Shown in pieces: positions 19,640-21,875 of a stretch of 21,875 nt of DNA (position 1 is its first letter; every line of letters starts with the position of its first letter). A program made the translations under genes and the position numbers. The notes beneath the pieces were generated by a model. The model did not search any database. It had not been told where the DNA came from and saw nothing but the letters and a program-made list of their open reading frames with translations. The DNA is taken from positions 111,670-133,544 of the forward strand of contig VHZZ01000801.1 in the NCBI GenBank assembly GCA_009801015.1, read 5' to 3'. The stretch is from Silene noctiflora. Its lineage: Eukaryota > Streptophyta > Magnoliopsida > Caryophyllales > Caryophyllaceae.

Positions 19640-19891
19640 TCGGCCACTTGACTTAGCTTCCATTGTAGTATGTAGTCCACTTTTATACCACACGTTATTT
19701 TGGGATTTATGTCTTCTCTCCAGTCAAGCAAATGCTATCAGAGTATCGGATGTCTACTAAGCATGTACGAAAAATACTCCATCTTGTTTACCATTTAATA
19801 CAAATCAAAGTGTGTAGTGTCTATTTTCTATTACATAAAATATGTTGTTCAAGTTCAAAGTCGCTTCTCCTAGTACCCGAACTTTTTAAGT
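19640..19891. other. Short convergent spacer between PHS1 and the ClpC-like pseudogene
   Basis: Only about 250 bp separate the PHS1 stop from the stop of the oppositely oriented ClpC-like sequence, so 3' UTRs, if both were transcribed, would overlap or abut. No clear AATAAA signal is seen. A 48-bp AT-rich stretch at about 19780-19830 is the likeliest polyadenylation region. Confidence 0.5.
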
Positions 19892-21875
19892 TCAAACAGG
19901 AATTAAACCAGAAAATACAGCAGAACCAGAACCATGCAGCACCAGTACATTTCCAAGAGGATCAACATCCAGAATGACGGAATAGCCGCCATTGATTTCT
20001 CTAGCAAGCATCTTCTCAGACATACAATCCAACAAAAGCCTAGTAATCGCCCGTCTCAAGTGCCTTGCTCCATAACTCGAGTTATAACCTTCATCAACCA
20101 CTCTCTATAAACTTCAGTTACCTGAAGTGTAATATCCATTGCTCTAAGCCTCCTGAACTCTTCCTTCAGCATTATATGAGCAATATCCTTAACCTCAGGT
20201 TTCGCCAGCTGATTAAAGACGATCATGTCGTCTAACCTATTTAAAAACTCGGGTTTAAAAAACTGCTTAAGCTCCTCCATCACAAGGTTCTTGATCCTGC
20301 TATAACCACCGTCTTTATCACTACAGTTTAGACCGAAACCCATTGCTGAATCATTATTGCCCTTTTCAATCACATTGCTCCCGACATTTGACATTTACTG
20401 ACCTACCATTATTGTCAGTTAATCTACCATCATCAAGAATCTGTAGCATTATATTGAAGACATCAGGGTGGGCCTTCTCAATTTCATCAAACAGAAGAAC
20501 AGTATAAGGCCGGCGTCTGACAGCATCAGTCAGCTGTCCTGGTTCAGTGTAGCCTACATAACCCGGGGGTGAGGCGATAAGCTTGGAAACGGTATGGCTC
20601 TCCATGAACTCGCTCATATCAAGGCGGACCATAGCGTCTTCGGACCCAAAGTAGTAAGAGGTTAGGGCTTTTGCAAGTTCTGTTTTGCCTACACCAGTTG
20701 GACCTGAGAAGATGAAGCTTGCAATCGGACGGTTGGGATTTTGTAGGCCCACACGAGCACGGCGAAGTGCACGGCTTATGGCTTTGACTGCTTCTTCTTG
20801 GCCAATGACTCTGCCATGAAGATTCTCTTCCATTTTGAGGAGAAGGTAGGATTCTTCAGAAGATGCTTTTTGGACTGGTATACCTGTCCATGAAGAAACT
20901 ATTTCTCTGATGTCGGATTCTGTCACAACTAGGCCAATATCCTGTGTTTTTGTGGAACCAATTTCCTTGCTCATATATTTAAGAGCAGAAATCTGTGTCT
21001 TCAGGTCCTGCTCCTTGTCGCGCAACTCAGCCGCCTGCTCACATTAAACATGATATAAAAATGAGTTGGGTGTGGTGGCGGTAAGAAAATCGCGGCATCA
21101 GGATGCCAAGAATGTAACTCAAGGGGTCACAGCAGATTAAGATAACATAACAGCAATGAGTTGGGTGCCATAGCAGCAATATTCAGAAATATCGGTTGCA
21201 GCTTCCAGAAAAACAGCATTTTTGTACAGGGTGTTATATGACAGTAATAACGTTTAGATAACACAACAGTGGCGTTTTTTTTCCATGATGCGAAAGTAGC
21301 AATAATCACACAGAATGCACTTTTGATTGCAAAGCATACCGATAAGATGAATGATTAATAAGAAGCTAAGAAATGAAATCAGATTTGAAGGAAGTCAGTC
21401 GCACAAGTTCATAGTTTTCATTGCGGATAGCATCCTCTTTCTCTCTTGTTAACTGACTGCTACTTTCTCTAGTTCTTTTACTTCTTGAGGAAGCTGGTAA
21501 GAGATTATACAATGTTAGAACTTGAATACTTGCTAAGAACGGAAATGACCTATAAAGCGTAGACATACATGATATACCTCAACATGACGCAACTTCACTA
21601 GAGAACCGGCTTCATCAATTAGATCAATCGCTTTATCAGGAAGAAATCTGTCAATGTATCATTTTATTATTTTTCAGATAACTTTTTTAATTCAAAACAC
21701 AAAGAGACTAGTCCTGAATGACCCGTAATGAACGAATAATAATCTTTCTTTACAAAAAGTTCAGTTACATTACAGTGCAGAACCATGTAATACTTGATAT
21801 ACTGGGATGACAGTTGTACAGCAGCAACTATGGCTTCATCAGTGTAAGATAGCTTGTGGTGAAGCTCGTATCTCT
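19892..21875 (-). pseudogene. ClpC-type Hsp100 chaperone, 3' part with frame lesions (partial, runs off window)
   Basis: ClpC is the stromal AAA+ unfoldase that works with ClpP and at the import motor. Apparent exons on the minus strand: 21875-21794 (RYELHHKLSYTDEAIVAAVQ), 21652-21578 ([20 protein letters not shown]), 21493-21405 (LPQEVKELEK..., then TREKEDAIRNENYEL) and 21034-19892. The last holds the second AAA+ module: WTGIPV, Walker [23 protein letters not shown], Walker [20 protein letters not shown] with the arginine finger region, and [11 protein letters not shown]. Three lesions break the frame: a one-base loss near 21460, a deletion of about seven codons (not a multiple of three) near 20390-20400 before [10 protein letters not shown], and a one-base loss near 20097. 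Kept introns show it is not a processed copy. Sequencing error cannot be excluded, but the two neighbouring genes have none in 3.9 kb of exons. Confidence 0.8.

Overview
The window is nuclear DNA from a flowering plant, very probably a eudicot. The evidence is intron-rich genes with GT-AG splice sites, chloroplast-type proteins, and a dense load of plant transposons (a Ty3/gypsy chromovirus, a LINE, hAT, PIF/Harbinger-like and Stowaway-like elements). The CTCGATCGAGTAAG motifs in the LTR vaguely recall Caryophyllales retroelements, but that placement is only a guess. Base 771 is an N, so small sequencing errors are possible.

Layout. Positions 1-1998 hold the 3' end of a chromovirus: frameshifted integrase C-terminus plus chromodomain, polypurine tract and 3' LTR. 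The LTR ends inside the RNase H region of a broken LINE (1999-2585). From 2939 to 11695 on the plus strand runs HEMC (porphobilinogen deaminase), reconstructed as five exons encoding 365 residues. Its first intron (3130-9826) is about 6.7 kb long. That intron contains a decayed second copy of exon 1 (7376-7566), two arrays of about 200-bp tandem repeats, a Harbinger-like element with a small hAT-like element nested in it, and an Ac-like hAT element carrying two microsatellites.

After an 884-bp spacer comes PHS1 (12580-19639, plus strand), an atypical kinase / dual-specificity phosphatase that acts on microtubules and MAP kinases. It is reconstructed as eleven exons encoding 931 residues. Its last intron holds a complete non-autonomous hAT element with a 42-bp minisatellite. 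Converging on PHS1 from the right edge, on the minus strand, is the 3' part of a ClpC-type Hsp100 chaperone gene (19892-21875). It keeps apparent introns but carries three frame lesions and is most likely a pseudogene.

How the genes relate. HEMC (plastid tetrapyrrole synthesis) and PHS1 (cortical microtubule control) are separate transcription units with no evident functional link. No new multi-gene system is visible. The most unusual structure is the duplicated 5' end of HEMC: one intact first exon is spliced over a dead copy of itself lying in intron 1, with transposons accumulated between the copies. All exon boundaries were inferred by reading frame, splice consensus and remembered family conservation, with no transcript data.
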